From: Favolaschia claudopus | Taxonomy: Eukaryota; Basidiomycota; Agaricomycetes; Agaricales; Mycenaceae | Direction: 5' to 3' | Assembly (NCBI GenBank): GCA_037176885.1 | Contig: JAWWNJ010000120.1 | Location: forward strand, 372,001 to 436,000 | DNA: 64,000 nt | Part shown: one piece after another, positions 1 through 11,244 of the stretch | Layout of the letters: each line of letters begins with the position of its first letter | Numbering within the stretch: the stretch's first letter is position 1 | Position numbers and translations under genes: made by a program | The notes under the pieces: model-generated | Database searches by the model: none | What the model saw: only the letters and a program-made list of their open reading frames with translations | Told to the model about the DNA's origin: nothing

Positions 1-942
1 CCCATCCAAAACTAAGGCAAGAGTTTACAAGATGAGCACCCGAGGGGTATGTGATAATCGAAACTGCTTGCAGAGCTGAACTGATAATGCTTTCATAGAC
101 ACCACCTGTTCGGCCTCTTCAAGCTGTACCCAACCAGGTTTGTGTTTAGTTGCAAATCACGCACTTCCTCCTGACACGATTAAAGGCCTCTTCGAGTCGT
201 TCAAGCAATTCCCCTGCTCAAATGGGTTTCGCTCTTGACATGGAATTCCCTCTCAGATTGTTGATTTGGACCAAGGTACGATGAACTTATCTGCTTACAT
301 TCACCCATTTTAATGCTTCATAGACATCTGCGCGGCCAAATGTTATCGACGGGGTGTATGCTGGTGCTGACAAGAAATTTCGTCTTGATTGTTACATGCC
401 GCTCCTGGAGAAACAAGGCATTACACAGTACGCACAAAATCGAGTTGTATATGAAGGGACGTGACGAGTGGAGACCATGGGAGCGCAAGGCACCCATTCC
501 GGTTTTTCAATCGGACGAGGTGATTGTCATTCGCACTGCTGGTTTGTCATCTCTCGTGGAATGGGATGATTATAAAGATTTCATCTACTAGGTGAGTCTC
601 CTGGCCGATATCATGTCCGTCAAGATTACTTACCCTCGGGATAGAATTGATTTCCTAATCAAACAAAATTGGGCCCAAACCGCATAGGTAGTCGGCACAC
701 CATTTACCGTATTTCCTTCCCATATCACAAAACATTTCCATTTCCCATTGACTGCGTAGGTAGTCGATGTATTCATTACCATATCTTTCCCCCCAAGCAT
801 TTTAGAGATATATAGTGTTATGCAGTTATTTCGCACAAAAGGCTTCTCATGCATAGGCAGTGAGTTCAAATATACCTCATTTACTTCGTACGAGCGAAAT
901 CTGAGAGAGTGGGAATTTTTTTGTGCGTAAAAACCATCTCGA
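1..942. other. Unassigned sequence left of the KDZ relic
   Basis: I recognise no gene here. A short open stretch on the + strand (about 313-591) has a plausible C-terminal look, rich in W and D, but the best coding signal switches frame near 460, so it may be the decayed end of an unknown protein. Positions 600-870 are AT-rich with two similar 'gtaggtagtcg' phrases and nothing else I can name. Confidence 0.25.
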
Positions 943-3900
943 TGTCTCGCCTTTCACTCGGAAAGCGCAAGAGTGTCCCTACTGGCAACTTCAACGAACA
1001 GCATGTTGCGTTTGAAAATCCACGGCTCAAACGCATTCACTTCACGACAACGAGCGAGTCAGGCTCTCGGGAAGTAAACGAGATCACTGGGCGCATCCCA
1101 AGCCCTAACTCGTCAGCGACCCTTCCCTCGGGGACCCAAAATTCACCTCCATCTCCACTGGAACAAGAAAACACTAGAAAGACTCAGGTATGATCTTTCA
1201 GTCGATCCTAATAGTTTCTGATATAACTAAGAATGCTGGACGGCTGGACGATTACGAGGAGCATCTTGACGAGCTGGCGGATCTTCTCGTCGAATCTGAA
1301 TCGGATGAGCGTATCAATTCGGGTGCGCTTTGTGATTGCGGGGCTGGACCGGTTATTATGCAATGCCATGACTGTACGGAATATCGGGCCACATGCGTCG
1401 AGTGCTTCAAGACGAAGCATCTCAACAATCCCTTACATTGGGCAGAGGTCTGGCAGACCTCTGATGGATTTTTCGTTCGCCACGATATTTCCATGCTCAA
1501 TCACATCGGCCATTCTGGTGCCCTGTGTCCTTCATCTACCGGCAGCCGGAAATTCACGATAGTTCATCATAACGGGGTTCACGCGACACGAGTGGCGTTT
1601 TGTGGGTGCCACGAAAATTCGCCCAATAAAACTCGACAACTCATGCGAGCCCGATTATTTCCCGCTACAATGAAAGAGACGAAATCCGCGTTTACCTTCA
1701 CGGTGTTGAAGGAGTGTCACCTCCATAATTTGGAATCTAAAAAGGCCTCGTACGACTACATGGGCGCGTTGCGACGGCTTACTGATAATTCTTTCACTGC
1801 GGACGTTCCGGTCAGCCATTAAAATTTAAATTTTGCGCTGCTTCAAATACTGATTGAATATTTTGAAGGATCCGTATTCCAACTTTCTTCGATCCATTCG
1901 TTTTTGGGACTACTTGACGATGCTCAAGAGATTGGGGCAGATGCATGGGATTGATCGCTTGCTGCCTCATCGCCCTGAAGGGAACCTTGTTTTGTACTGT
2001 CCCGCGTGCCCTGAACCCGGCTTCAATTCTGAGCCAAATGCTTCCTCGGTGAAAACGCCGGAATTCCTGCGGTAAGACACATTAATTCGATCTCAGTTGC
2101 GCTGTCTGATTCCTTCTATAAGTCATCTCAATCAGATTCAACGCACCCTGGACGGCAACTTTCAATGCAATCAATACAAGAAGAATTCGAATCCGGACGA
2201 TGTCTCACTTTGCAAGGGAAAAGCTCACTTCCCAGTGGACCGAGACTATCGAGCGTATCTGAAAGAAAATCCCGGATCAACAGAGGTATGTCAGTAATTG
2301 TAACGATCCACCCAAACTGATCGAGGAAGAAATCAACATGTAATTATCTGAAAGCGGTTAACAAACAGGACAAGAAAAAGTTCAAGAATATGGCAATCAC
2401 CGGCACAGTAAACGCGCAGTGCAGTCATGTCTTTATTCTGAGCAGTGTTGACTTACACTACGGTGAAAAGTGCGTAATCGAGCTGTGCGAAACTTGACTA
2501 TTTACCTTCAACATAGGTTTTCTAACGGTGATTACGCGTTGGTCTCGTCTCTGCGCCTTTACAATGGGCGTGGAAAGATGAATTTCGAACTACGTTTCGA
2601 AATTGATGATGTGGATGAGATGGCGACGTATGACATCGCATGCCAGTATACAATTCATCTCGAAAGTCGGATCGCAAAGAATTTTCCTGATGTTCTAGAT
2701 AAAGTGAAGAAGATGCGCTGGGGTGTGCCATCTCTTCACATTCAAGGACATCAGGAAGATTGTATGTATAAGTACGGGACTGCTTACCTGAGTTGCGTAG
2801 GGCATCTTCATGGCGAGACGGCAGAGCAGTGGTGGCCGGAAGCGAATCAACTGGGGCCGCATGTTCGTCAGATGAACAAGTCATCGACAAGATACCATTA
2901 TTGACCATCAGAACGATTGGAACTACAAGAAAACAGCTGGTATTGGTGCGTGTTTCTTCTAGTTTCCTTTCATCGCTTAATTTCCTGAGTTAGGTGAAAT
3001 GTTGGCATCGGAGCTGCGTAGAGGGAAGCAGCAGTTTGAAGAAAAACTTCGGCATTTCAATGGCCTCTCCGCTTCGGCGGGTGACCTCGTCAAGAAATGG
3101 AAGATCATGGATCGCACTCCACGACAGGTGGGGAAGGACATAATCAGTGTCTATCGACACAACACAAGTAAAGGCGAGTCGAATTCCGCTGAAGGGAAAG
3201 GTATTCATCGATTCTCCAGTTCCATCTCAGCAGGCAATTTACCAGCGAATGCTGGCAGAGGATGAACGCTTTGAAGGCAGTATGGTCCCCAGAAATCGAA
3301 TCGCGCGGTTCATCAACGACGCTTTGATGATTGAGGAAGACCAGTGTGTAAATCCGATCTTTCTTTTCAATCGCTCACCTGCGATTCTTTGATAGACGTA
3401 AAATTCAACGGGCGGTAACGGAGTCAAAAGAACAGGACTTACAGTCTCTTGCATCGGAAATTGCGAAGCGACGCTCTAAACTCGAAGCACGCCTTACCGC
3501 ATGGCGGAGAGAACAGCGGGAGATCATGCCCCAGGTAGGGGACAAGGTGGCGCTCCAGTCGCAGCAGTTGCCTTCCATTCAACTGGAGCACGAAAGGCTG
3601 TTTCTGCCTTCTGATTTTGTAGAAGTTGAACGCCAGGAGCTCAGACTCGGAACCTTGGGCAGCGAGGAAGCACGGTGGCGCGAGGGGCAAGCCTTCGACG
3701 CCCTTCGAGCTACTCAGTCCGTGGTCAAAACACTTCGGGCCCTGCTTGATCATACAGCAAGGCATGATCGACAGCAGAAACAGAGATCGCGCGCTGGTGA
3801 TCAACTTCGCGATATCATTCGCCGTCGAGACTTCCGAATGGGGACTTACGATGTAGCGCGAAAAGCAATGATTGCTCTGGGTAGTCTGGAGCCCGGCCCG

Positions 3901-4191
3901 CAGTCCAGCTTTCCTCCGCTTTCCATTGCTGACACGTTGATGAAGTCAGTGATCAAGAAGCGGCAGCTGGGTGATTCTCACCTCACAGATGGCCGCTGGT
4001 TCACCATGACGGCTTCGTCGTCCACTCCCTCGCAATCTACGCAACAATCTTCCGGATCGACAAAGACACCTCTAATTATGTCAGGGACTCAGATGCCAAA
4101 ACGCAAAATCAGTACGCAGAATTATGTAGTTCCTCTTTGCAGTACTGGGGCTGGACAAATAAGCCTACCCCAAGCACAATCTACTGTATAA
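943..4191 (+). pseudogene. KDZ (Kyakuja-Dileera-Zisupton) transposase with CxC2 N-terminal cysteine cluster, frameshifted
   Basis: This is a DNA-transposon transposase of the fungal KDZ superfamily. Reading order: a basic N-terminus from ATG 943; an intron 1188-1231; a cysteine/histidine-rich CxC2-like cluster (CDCGAG, CHDC, C..CF) at about 1320-1420; an intron ending just before 1870; then the family phrases RPEGNLVLYCPACPEPG (about 1969-2015), FKNMAITGTVNAQCSH (about 2380) and DIACQY (about 2634). The segments join through short GT-AG introns. After QMN at about 2877 the expected HRQDTIIDH continues in another frame without a good splice site, so the gene looks frameshifted. The C-terminal part runs open to 4191 and ends in a Ser/Thr/Pro-rich tail. 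Family assignment is firm; exon borders after 2880 are approximate. I could not identify terminal inverted repeats. Confidence 0.85.
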
Positions 4192-4395
4192 GGGCCACAA
4201 CAACCAATATGGCCCATCTTACAGTCTCTTCAGGGCTCAGAGAGGGCGGCGGCATAGTGGAGAAGGGCAGAAAGACGATTAATCACTGATTTAGGCCGAT
4301 AGGGGCAGGTGACATAACGTGTATGTAACTACATCAAATCCAGATCCACCATCAAATCCAGATCCTGCTCCGCTGCCGGAGTAACTCTAAGAATA

Positions 4396-4560
4396 CAGTC
4401 GAAGCTGTCATAACCCATAGCCCTCGGTAGGGCCAAAAAGCTATGGGATATGATAGATTTATGGGTTATCCCAGCCAAAAACCGGTCAAAAACCCCAAAA
4501 ATGTATGGGTCAAGGGAGATTATGGGTTATGGGAGCTATGGGTTATGACAGCTTCGACTG
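4396..4560. mobile_element. MITE family A, copy 1 (TA target duplication)
   Basis: A near-perfect palindromic 165-bp element beginning CAGTCGAAGCTGTCATAACC and ending with its complement, flanked by TA at 4394-4395 and 4561-4562. The interior is built from repeated 'ataaccca' phrases. The same element lies at 45,539-45,704 and 49,142-49,307. TA duplication and CAGT ends suggest mobilisation by a Tc1/mariner-superfamily transposase, none of which is encoded in this window. Confidence 0.9.
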
Positions 4561-4568
4561 TACATCAC

Positions 4569-4629
4569 AGCGCACCTAGCGAGGGAGAATCCGAAGAGAA
4601 GAAAGGCTGAGGATTCCCACGCTAGGTGC
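4569..4629. repeat. Small inverted repeat (GCACCTAGCG / CGCTAGGTGC)
   Basis: About 10-bp perfect inverted arms surround a purine-rich centre. It could be a tiny foldback element or a hairpin. No target duplication was identified, so its nature is open. Confidence 0.35.
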
Positions 4630-4789
4630 AGTAAACATATACTAACTAGTTCCCACAAGCTCGAACTACTTCGTGCTCATAAAAATGCTTGGATTGTGGA
4701 TCTTTTTCCACCAAAGCTTTGTGTGCAGTAGCGCTGTATATGGCGGTCAGACAATGTCTACGGAAACCGAGATCACCTACCTGTACATG

Positions 4790-5525
4790 CACATGGTCGG
4801 TTTGGTTGCTTCCTAAATCCCCTGTTCATTCAATAACATTGGCCGTACGAGGCCAAATGCACCATCGGCTCCGATGACCACATCTGCCGTTAACGTTTCT
4901 CCAGAACCCAAAGTGACTGCGTGACGCTCAGGGTCAACGGATACTGCCGTGGTAGCTAAACGGACAGTGGCGCCTTGATCAACGGCAACGGCGTACATCA
5001 TTTTGCGGAGATCGGCGAGCTGAGGTCTTGGCTTGAATGGAGACTGTAGAGCAGAAAGCGGCTCGACTTACATGCCCGAAGAGAAACTCCCCCTGCGTTT
5101 CTCGAAGCACTTCATCATCCCAATAGTGATCACCTAGACGATCCCCTGTATCCACTGATTGCGTTCAAATGAGCGGTGTATGAAGACAACATCAGCGCTG
5201 GAACGCACACCGATATATTTGAATTTGCTTCGACTTTGCTGCAAAAGCAGAGACCTCAGACTTCAAGTTCCAGCGGTACAAAATTTTGGATAAATTTGGA
5301 GGAAGGCGCACGCCACGGCCAACCTAGAGAAGCGGCCCTGAGTATAACTCGCACCGACAGCATAGGACAGCATTCTGCCAGGACAGACATACATCAGATT
5401 GACCTATTTCCTTCTCCCGCTCCACCACGACGACTCGATGGCTGGCTCTTCGTAGTGCTATGGCGCATGAAAGGCCTGAAACACCAGCGCCAATGATGAG
5501 AAAGTCGATGATCAGCTTTGTCTGT
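4790..5525 (-). pseudogene. FAD-dependent monooxygenase (salicylate hydroxylase-like), broken copy
   Basis: On the minus strand near 5500 a Rossmann dinucleotide-binding start is seen (FLIIGAGVSGL, the GxGxxG motif), followed after a plausible intron by PPNLSKILYRW, then GDRLGDHYWDDEVLRE and, after an intron near 5070, the DG motif region GADGAFGLVRP at about 4850. Order and motifs fit group-A flavoprotein hydroxylases, but only about 220 residues remain where family members have about 400-450. An in-frame TAG at about 4813 is followed by more family-like sequence (KPTMCMYR). No convincing start codon lies in frame upstream. I read it as a 5'- and 3'-damaged remnant of a host metabolic gene between two MITEs. 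Confidence 0.7.
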
Positions 5526-5681
5526 TTCGATGGACAAGGAAAAGGTAATGTTATGGTGAGACAAGTGTTTCAAAAGGAAGAATAGGCGTGCGAGGCGTCT
5601 CACCTAGATACCCATGTTGAAGGTCTATATTGATGTGAATTTCCTTTTATGGTAGGGACATTTGATTTTGCCGCAACTGTA

Positions 5682-6239
5682 AGATGGAGAGCGTGGGAAC
5701 CCCGCACCCTTATGTCAGCAGTCACAGTGTAATCTGTCACGCATTTATACCGTCAGCCACAGGCCACTTAGGGCCAAGGTTTTTCATAGAAATGGAAGTT
5801 ACAGAGCAGTAGATGACATTCTATGAAGAGTTTTGACCAAAAAAGCCTCAGGAGAAAGGATATAACCGGGTGTGACATTAGTGTGACATTTTCAAGGAAG
5901 TGTTGCAATCGTGTTTTCCCGTCAAGCGGCGCGTTTTCCAAAAATCTGTCGAAAGATTTGGAATGCACTGCCACAGCACTGCCACCTCGGCCCGCCCCGG
6001 CCCATGCCTTGGTCATGTTGTGGGCAGCTCGGCAGCAACAAAGGGGAGTCTAGTGGTGTAGTATGCACAGTAAGGACCGTTTCGAAGATCTTAGCAGGGT
6101 TGTAGGTAGGGATAAGGGCTCCCAGCCCTCAAAAAAGGCTAAAATAAATAATTTTTCGTTGCGAACCTCGAGATTTGGAACCTCCCACGGTCACATGGGC
6201 TGCTTACATCAGGGTGCGGGGTTCCCACGCTCTCCATCT
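5682..6239. mobile_element. MITE family B, copy 1 (TA target duplication)
   Basis: A 558-bp element with terminal inverted repeats of about 30 bp beginning AGATGGAGAGCGTGGGAACC, flanked by TA at 5680-5681 and 6240-6241. The interior is non-coding as far as I can see. A second copy with the same ends is at 21,745-22,356. It is probably a non-autonomous Tc1/mariner-type element. Confidence 0.85.
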
Positions 6240-6992
6240 TATCATGTTTGCCACGTAAAAATTTCTATTTTATGATTTTGAAGTGCAGAGCTCACTGAGT
6301 GATCTTCACTTTGTCTTCATAATTTAGTGTGCGTGACCTGGTACAGCCACTCGGACGCGTTCGGCAGGCGGCCGATGACATATATACTGTGACTGTGACA
6401 TCAATCCAGTCCTTTGGGCTTCTTTGCTGTGTCGAAACCGGTCATTTTCGTTTCTGAACAGTGAATGCTGGCAATTGACGGACTTGATGGCCTGGAAGGC
6501 CGCCTGATCAATATCAGCTAGCCGCGTTTTCGTTTTCGATTTTCGTTCATACCGTCCAGCAAAGTTGTCTCAGGTAAGGCCTGTAGCTTGAAGCTGCCGT
6601 AAACATCGCCACCATTGACGTTCTTGTGCAGATGAGCGCATGTTTGAGAACATAACAACAATCCTACCTCAATAGAAGCATGCACTGGCGAAAGGAAGGC
6701 GCTTTTTCTTTGATTCGCCGTCAAGGTTGTAAGAGGAATGGTCAGCTCATGCAGCTTTTGCATTCAGATTCACAACTCTGTTGAACATCAGTCATTGGCT
6801 CAGTGCGCAGTGCTGGAACATACTTCTTCATGGATACTGAAGGCATACAGATGCACGTGGAATAATTGGCGATCCATTTATGCCTGTAAGCCAACCTGGC
6901 TTGGGAAAGGAAAAAAAGTGAAGAACGTGGCTATCACGTGCGGGAACCTTTTGTTTTGTTTTATTTTCTTTCTTTATTCGGGGAGCTTGCTC
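6240..6992. other. Unassigned interval
   Basis: No recognised gene. A minus-strand open stretch at 6518-6763 ends in a basic KRKRG tail but resembles nothing I know and lacks support. Confidence 0.3.
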
Positions 6993-7000
6993 CCCCCTGA

Positions 7001-7632
7001 TAGTGTTGCCGGGGTTCGGTTAGGTTCGGTTTTTGACCAAAAAATCCGAACCCCGAACCGCACCTGGGGTTCGGTTCGGCCAATTTCCCGAACCCCGAAC
7101 CTAACCTCGGGTTCGGTTCGTTGAGGTTCAGCACGGGTTCGAACCTTTTCGAAACTGAAGCCATTTCCCACGACCGAAATCCGAAAATTTCAAGCTGGGT
7201 GTGCGTGAGCGGGTCTCAATTATCTCTTTTCAACCATTCTAACTCACCAATTCCATAAATTCAACAAGACTGGGACAGAAACACTTCAGAAGCTCAGCTG
7301 TCTGCTGCTGTCAGCAGGTCAAATCGTCAAACTTGGCACTGGGTGAGTCGCATTCACATTTATTCAGGTGTCCTGAACACATTTTCACTTGCCAGGACGT
7401 GAGAATGGTAAGGAAACTTGTTCATTCTACTAAAATCAACTCACATTTCTCAGAGATTTCAGCTCGGGTTCGTTGAGGTTCGCACAGGTTCGGAGATTTC
7501 CAAGATCCTCGAACCCCGAACCGCACCTGGGGTTCGGTTCGGTGCAGAGACCCTCCCCGAACCTCAATTGAGGTCCGGTTCGGGTTCGGTTCAGGTTCGG
7601 AATCGGTTCTGAACCTAACCGCGGCAACACTA
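7001..7632. mobile_element. hAT-like MITE with (GGTTCGG) arrays
   Basis: Termini are TAGTGTTGCCG, inverted at the right end. The 8-bp direct duplication CCCCCTGA lies at 6993-7000 and 7633-7640, the length made by hAT transposases. Immediately inside both ends lie dense arrays of the motif GGTTCGG and its complement (7011-7140 and 7465-7620) around a simple AT-rich centre. Short ORFs inside are artefacts of the repeats. Non-autonomous. Confidence 0.9.
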
Positions 7633-7640
7633 CCCCCTGA

Positions 7641-7756
7641 GGAGTCCTGGTTCAAATTAGGATGAGATCTTCCCCATTTGGAGTCCGGATAAGACGTCCC
7701 AAAATCCAAATTTTTCCCGGCAGGCCTCATAGGTGATTGCCAGGGGTCCTATCAAG
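7641..7756. repeat. Relic related to the hAT-like element at 9552-10774
   Basis: The right end (TCATAGGTGATTGCCAGGGG, then TCCT) and an internal phrase about cttatccggactcc, read on the minus strand, match the ends of the 9552-10774 element. It looks like an internally deleted, diverged copy. Confidence 0.45.
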
Positions 7757-8030
7757 AGTCAACGGTCAACCAGGCTCGAGTTGACCTGACCTTGACCCCG
7801 GGATCAGGTCAATTTGTCAATGTTTGGCTCTCACCCATAAGCGGACATTGCATCACTTCTCATAGCTCGATTTTTTGCTGGCGGTGAACCTTCCCTCGGA
7901 AACAGGCTACAGAAGTGCATCTGAACCCTCCTTCCTCAAGCCATTACTAATTACATAATTAAATAATTGATAGGCCCAAAGGTCAAGAAGGTCAACCCCG
8001 CCTTGACCTGACCTCCGCAACACTGGCTGA
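7757..8030. repeat. Element with GGTCAA-type motif arrays
   Basis: The motif GGTCAA and its complement occur repeatedly at 7765-7820 and 7980-8020. The right end reads ...CCGCAACACTG, resembling the hAT-type terminus of the neighbouring MITE. The left end is unclear, so I call it a repeat and not a delimited transposon. Confidence 0.5.
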
Positions 8031-8061
8031 GACAGCAACCCAACCCTCCCCGAGGCCATAC

Positions 8062-8456
8062 AGGCCCCCGGCTACTCCCTATAAGGTCGGTCCGCCCATT
8101 TGGGCAGATTTACCCTATCCCGGACCGACATAGCCTAAAATAATCGAATTTTCGCTTATTTTTCGGTGATGTCTTCGTGTTTTCGCCCCATTTCCGCTCC
8201 AGCGGCTCTTTTTCGACCGTTTCCCGTCGTTTCTGGCCGAGGCGGTCAACATGTGTCAGTCAAAAATTTTCTCGACCGCCGCAATTGGGTTGAAAATTTT
8301 GACCTTGGGCCCCCAGAATCCAGATTTACCCTATCCCCGGACCGACCTCGCTGGATTGGAGGCAGATTTACCCTATTTCCCGGACCCAAAATCGCGATTT
8401 TTCGAGGCAGATTTACCCTATTCCGGACCGACCTAGTAGGTAGTGACCGGGGGCCT
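8062..8456. mobile_element. hAT-like MITE (8-bp duplication GGCCATAC)
   Basis: Ends AGGCCCCCGG ... CCGGGGGCCT form inverted repeats that continue with a shared 'aggtcggtccg' phrase. The direct duplication GGCCATAC is at 8054-8061 and 8457-8464. The interior holds at least four copies of the phrase cagatttaccctat, three of them at about 8320-8425. The termini resemble those of the larger 9552-10774 element (AGGACCCCCGG), so the two may belong to one family. Confidence 0.88.
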
Positions 8457-8513
8457 GGCCATACAGCGCACGAATTTTTTTGCGAGACCAGGGGTTTGGC
8501 CGTGGGAACCATT

Positions 8514-9551
8514 ACACTAAGGCCTTAGTTTACGACCCCCCGGCACTCTAAGCCCTTAGGCCTTAGCATAGGCCTCAGGGCTTACAGCCTCTAAGGGCTT
8601 AGGGGGCTTTGAAAAAGATATTCTAATTTCCCAACGGTTCTCCATTGCTTCCCTGAGCACTTGAGACTGCCGTTGGATGGTTGAGAGCAATTTTCCAGCG
8701 CTCAGAAGGGCTTGAAATGTCCGCACAAAGCTGCTTCCAATCTGCAAGAAATTTATTTTTATAATTCACAGCATAACAATATTGAACTACCCACCATCAA
8801 TGCTCGGGCTGTCCCTTCAGGTGCGTCGGCAGGCAGGTGAGAAGAGTTTGCCATCCCGGCTGTGCTGTGGCAATCAATGCCAGTCACTGCATTTTGACGG
8901 TTTCTCGAACCGAGGGTTCGTCGAGGTGGCTCGGCGCAGCTCGGCACATTTATACAATTTCAGGCTGTTAACGGCCTTTCCTGAACACCTGGTGATTGTA
9001 AATCTCACTCTGACTTACGACGAACACCCCACAACTTTTGAAGAAAAAATCAGAGATTGTACATGGGAAGACAGGCTATTTGTGGCTGACATCGGCTCTG
9101 CTGCGTCTAATTTTAGCTCCAATTCAACCTCGAGGCAAGGGAGTGAATACTAGCGATGGCTTTTACCTGTTTGATGTGCTGTCTTGCATTCATCGAGCCT
9201 GAGGACGCGAGAATCGTGTTTTACAAGCAGAACTGAAGCGGCTCGGGAGGGGGTTGGTGGAGGATACCTCGCCCGGCGCCCGCACCTCGCTGTTCCTGGG
9301 ACCAGCCGGCTTTGCCGAGGCGTCTGGACCAACCTCGGCCATGGCTCGCTGTATCTGGACCTGCGTGCGTCCAGATGACGTCAAAATGCAGTGAGTAGTT
9401 TATGTCAGCAGCACGTGGGGTCTCTAAGGCCTTACTTAGCAATATATATAAATTTCAAAAAGCCGGCCGCACGCTAAGCCCTATCATAGGGTTTAGGCTA
9501 AGGTCTTAGGCCTTAGAGACCGTCTAGGGCTTAGGGCTTAGGCACAACACT
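8514..9551 (-). repeat. Repeat family with CTAAGGCCTTAG motifs, copy 1
   Basis: Both flanks are rich in the palindromic motif CCTAAGGCCTTAG (8514-8610 and 9420-9545). Read on the minus strand the right end starts AGTGTTGTGCCTAAGCCC, matching the start of the copy at 12,742. The central part (about 8690-8850) is homologous, inverted, to about 12,930-13,110. The exact left boundary is unclear. It is a hAT-type candidate by its AGTGTTG end. Confidence 0.6.
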
Positions 9552-10774
9552 AGGACCCCCGGCAACCAACTATGATGCCTGCCCACCAAATCCCAGATTT
9601 TGGTGTTTCTTATCCGGACCCCTAATCGGGCAATTCTTATCCGAATTCGGCCAGGCTTCAGCCAGGTCGACGTTTTATCCGAACTTTTGACCAGGCCTAC
9701 CAGAAAATCGTCGAAAAATAGCGAAAAACCCCCAAAAATCGTATTTTCACTACCACGCTGTAATGTGCTCTGGGAAACAGTCCGATTCTTGGCCATCAGT
9801 GTCTTCTTTCTCCCCTTCGGCCGTTTGCTTCTCTTTGCCTCGTCCACCCTTCTTCCTGGCCCCGAGTGCTTTAACTGCGGCAACGATGTTCTGCAAATTA
9901 CCATTGACTCTCGTGTACAGTTCGCTGTCAGCTGCTGAGAGCTTGATCATGACACCCTCGTTTATCAGCTCAGGTGAGCGGCTGAGCAGACAAAAGAAGG
10001 AACTGGATGAGACCAGTGCAAACTGTGGTACATGGAGCTGGCGCAATGCTTGCGGAACAGCTCGGAATTGGCGACCGCCACTCATGTGCTCGTAAACTTG
10101 CGTAGGAATGTTTGATGCAGCTGCAATATTGGAACAGTCAGAAGCCGGAAAGGTATCCCGCGGCTGCATCTGCCGCAGGCAGGGCAGGCTGTTTCTTGTT
10201 AACCCACTCTTCTGCTGCTTTCCAATGCTCTTGGGCTTCAGTCATCTCAACGAGCCATCGCCACGCCGCAATAATCCAGAGTGAGAACCGTATATTGGGA
10301 TAGCGAGAGTCCTGGACTGATAATTTCCCGTCTAGTATCGCTTGTCGGGCTTCTTTGCTCAGCTGCTCTATGTATTTCTTCGGGGGTAGCTGCCGCGTAT
10401 TCAAATACAATATCCATATTCGGCATCGAGGGGGAGAAGCAAGCGCTCGCGACAGGAAATACCAATGCGTGTGATTTAGCAGGTAACCCGACGCGCAAGA
10501 AGGCTGTGACATTGAGGGTAGTCTTTGGAAATGCGCTCTTGATTTCCCTTGGAATGCGCAGCTGACGCGTGCAATACGCGTCAAGTTCGGGTGGCGCATA
10601 AGTGGGATATGTTTTGTTGTTCCCGATCCACTCGCGGGCATCGAAAGGCGGCAGCTGGTCTTCGTCATCTGAGTCGAGAACCTCAACGAGGCCTGCCATG
10701 ATGCGCGAGCTTCGAGAAAATCGTCGTAGAAGTGATGCGGAGCGTGACCATCATAGGTGGTTGCCGGGGGTCCT
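9552..10774. mobile_element. hAT-like element (8-bp duplication ACAACACT) carrying an ORF relic
   Basis: Terminal inverted repeats of about 26 bp (AGGACCCCCGGCAACC and complement) are flanked by ACAACACT at 9544-9551 and 10,775-10,782. The 1223-bp element sits at the very end of the CTAAGGCCTTAG repeat. It encodes no recognisable hAT transposase; its minus-strand ORFs are described separately. Confidence 0.9.
9750..10699 (-). pseudogene. Unidentified protein inside the hAT-like element, frameshifted
   Basis: Starting at ATG 10,699 the frame reads an acidic segment (DSDDEDQLPPFD), then RQLRIPREIKSAFP. Near 10,390 the coherent reading shifts to another frame (YIEQLSKEARQAIL ... WIIAAWRWLVEMTEAQ). 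It shifts again near 10,150 into a segment ending in a basic, Glu-rich tail (KKGGRGKEKQ) at about 9800. The three blocks together make about 300 residues with consistent amino-acid composition, so I infer one gene with at least two frameshifts. It fills the element and may be its cargo. I do not recognise a domain and assign no function. Confidence 0.5.
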
Positions 10775-10884
10775 ACAACACTGCGGAGTCCCTTATACTT
10801 TTGTCGCTTGCAATACCATTTTTTTATTTGTATTTTGATCGAATTTCAGAAGCAATTCAAATATTATTTATGGCAAGCGCCGTC

Positions 10885-11240
10885 AGCAAACTGGCTCAAA
10901 TGTCCTGGAGAGCTTCAGCGCAACCAATTCGATACTGTGCACCTGGAAGTTGGTTGCGCTTCGCCAGCTCGCGCACAAAGTCGCGAGAGTGCGGAAGCCC
11001 TCCCTCCTCCAAGATTGGCACTCGGTGGAAAACCACCTTCTGCCATGGGTCTGCGGGGTAGATGGGTAGTTCAGCATCGGGGGCGCATCCCAGAAGTGGA
11101 GCAATGGTCATCCATAGCAGCGGTGAGCTGCGAGCGCCTGGGCTGAGCAAGCTGGCGCAGTTCCGTGGAGAACGAGGTTGCCACTTTGGGACATGGAGGT
11201 GGCGCTAACCGCTAGCCGACCATCTAGAACGCTGTACGGC
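10885..11240 (-). pseudogene. LINE ORF1 (gag-like) relic, 3' part
   Basis: Minus-strand frames read SQSGNLVLHGTAPA, then IAPLLGCAPDAELPIYPADPW and KVVFHRVPILEEGG. The 'GNLVL...' and 'W.KVV.H.VP' phrases are typical of ORF1/gag-like proteins of basidiomycete Tad-type LINEs. The two parts are in different frames. It continues the N-terminal part at 11,785-12,640 and is separated from it by an insertion. Confidence 0.5.
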
Positions 11241-11244
11241 CCTG

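Noticed and set aside
1208..1562. Open frames on both strands overlapping the KDZ cysteine-cluster exon
   Set aside because: They are shadows of the coding exon and show no family features.
4569..4629. Small inverted repeat as a delimited transposon
   Set aside because: No target duplication and no second copy in the window; kept only as a low-confidence repeat.
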